Source: Gnetum montanum
Lineage: Eukaryota; Streptophyta; Gnetopsida; Gnetales; Gnetaceae
Assembly: GCA_015680685.1 (NCBI GenBank)
Contig: MNCI01002303.1
Location: 463,154 to 492,036 of the forward strand
Direction of reading: 5' to 3'
Length of the DNA: 28,883 nt
The position numbers were made by a program, and so were the translations under genes. Below are positions 28,611 to 28,883 of this stretch, piece after piece (positions within the stretch are counted from its first letter, which is position 1; every line of letters begins with the position of its first letter). The notes below the pieces were generated by a model that was not told the DNA's origin, did no database searches, and worked only from the letters and a program-made list of their open reading frames with translations.

Positions 28611-28883
28611 GTAAGGGACCTCATTTTTTTCTTCCATTGTATTGTGATGTATTCAATTTTATCATCTCATGGGTTGAACTTTCTTGTATTTTGGTTTATA
28701 ATGAAAAGGGGTTCAAGTTTTTAGTATCCTATTGATTATTGTAATATTTTATGCATCTTTAAGATTAAGCTCAACTCATTAGATCGTTGAAAATTAATAA
28801 AATTTATTTCTAAACACATTATTGATTTCTAAACACATCCATTGCTAGAAGGACTCATGGATTTATTGATATAATTTTTCTAA
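28611..28883. other. Start of intron 12
   Basis: The sequence begins GTAAGG and is AT-rich to the window end. No further exon is recognised. Confidence 0.5.

Larger units (their letters stand above)
20363..28883 (+). pseudogene. LRR-VIII-2 receptor-like kinase gene, 5' part, disrupted
   Basis: This is the ectodomain part of a leucine-rich-repeat receptor kinase resembling Arabidopsis At1g56140-type proteins, plasma-membrane receptors with LRRs, a malectin-like domain and a cytosolic Ser/Thr kinase. Twelve exons are visible: 20363-20444, 20809-20987, 21653-21719, 21881-21952, 22080-22151, 22402-22473, 24960-25031, 25181-25252, 26320-26391, 26634-26705, 28327-28398 and 28545-28610. Most LRR exons are exactly 72 nt with phase-2 introns, each coding for one repeat. 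The malectin-like, transmembrane and kinase exons would lie right of the window. A TAA in exon 6, lost splice sites at exons 7 and 12 and an out-of-frame exon 2/3 junction indicate a pseudogene; assembly errors cannot be excluded for each lesion separately. Confidence 0.85.

Noticed and set aside
1-28883. CRISPR array, operon or prokaryotic defence system
   Set aside because: No regularly spaced repeats or bacterial gene organisation; the introns and plant retroelements show eukaryotic nuclear DNA.

Overview
This window is nuclear DNA of a flowering or cone-bearing plant. It has spliced exons with GT..AG introns, layers of nested LTR retrotransposons, tRNA-derived SINE-like pieces, and a receptor-kinase gene of a plant-specific family. 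The very high repeat load and long introns would suit a gymnosperm, but that is an impression only. Nothing prokaryotic is present. Single N characters at 1597, 5920, 15056 and 15308 mark assembly joins.

Positions 1-11,890 are a retrotransposon nest. An old, heavily mutated Ty3/gypsy element of Tat/Athila type lies on the minus strand: gag starts at 10841, followed by retropepsin, a linker and the RT N-terminal half down to 7114. The RT C-terminal half and RNase H continue at 860-1, and the integrase end is off the left edge. A second gypsy element (861-7113, plus strand) has inserted inside the RT gene. It carries about 1-kb LTRs, a TATA box and telo-box, a PPT, and an imperfect 5-bp target duplication GTTGT/GTTTT. 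This younger element keeps gag and protease in one frame with the integrase C-terminus, but RT, RNase H and the integrase core are missing, so it is non-autonomous.

Positions 11,890-13,550 hold a SINE-like head, a 140-bp tandem repeat, an unidentified minus-strand coding-like remnant and a short 50-bp-period repeat.

Positions 13,556-20,007 are a complete LTR element: 574/583-bp LTRs, a perfect GTGTA target duplication, an initiator-Met-like PBS and a PPT. No gag or pol is recognisable in its 5.3-kb interior, so it fits a LARD (large retrotransposon derivative). Inside it is a 251-bp inverted repeat whose right arm is bounded by Ns, probably an assembly artefact.

Positions 20,363-28,883 contain the 5' part of an LRR receptor-like kinase gene of the LRR-VIII-2 type (At1g56140-like): signal peptide, N-terminal cysteine-containing cap, and LRR exons that are mostly exactly 72 nt with phase-2 introns. 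The remaining ectodomain, transmembrane and kinase exons lie beyond the right edge. The copy looks broken: an in-frame TAA in exon 6, an AT in place of the GT donor after exon 7, an AA in place of the AG acceptor before exon 12, and an exon 2/3 junction that no canonical splice keeps in frame. Its introns carry a deleted LTR element related to the one at 861-7113 (inserted 9 nt from a splice donor), a SINE-like unit and a LINE fragment. The LARD sits 355 bp upstream of the start codon. No novel biochemical system was recognised; the interest lies in the non-autonomous elements and in how they dissect this receptor gene.
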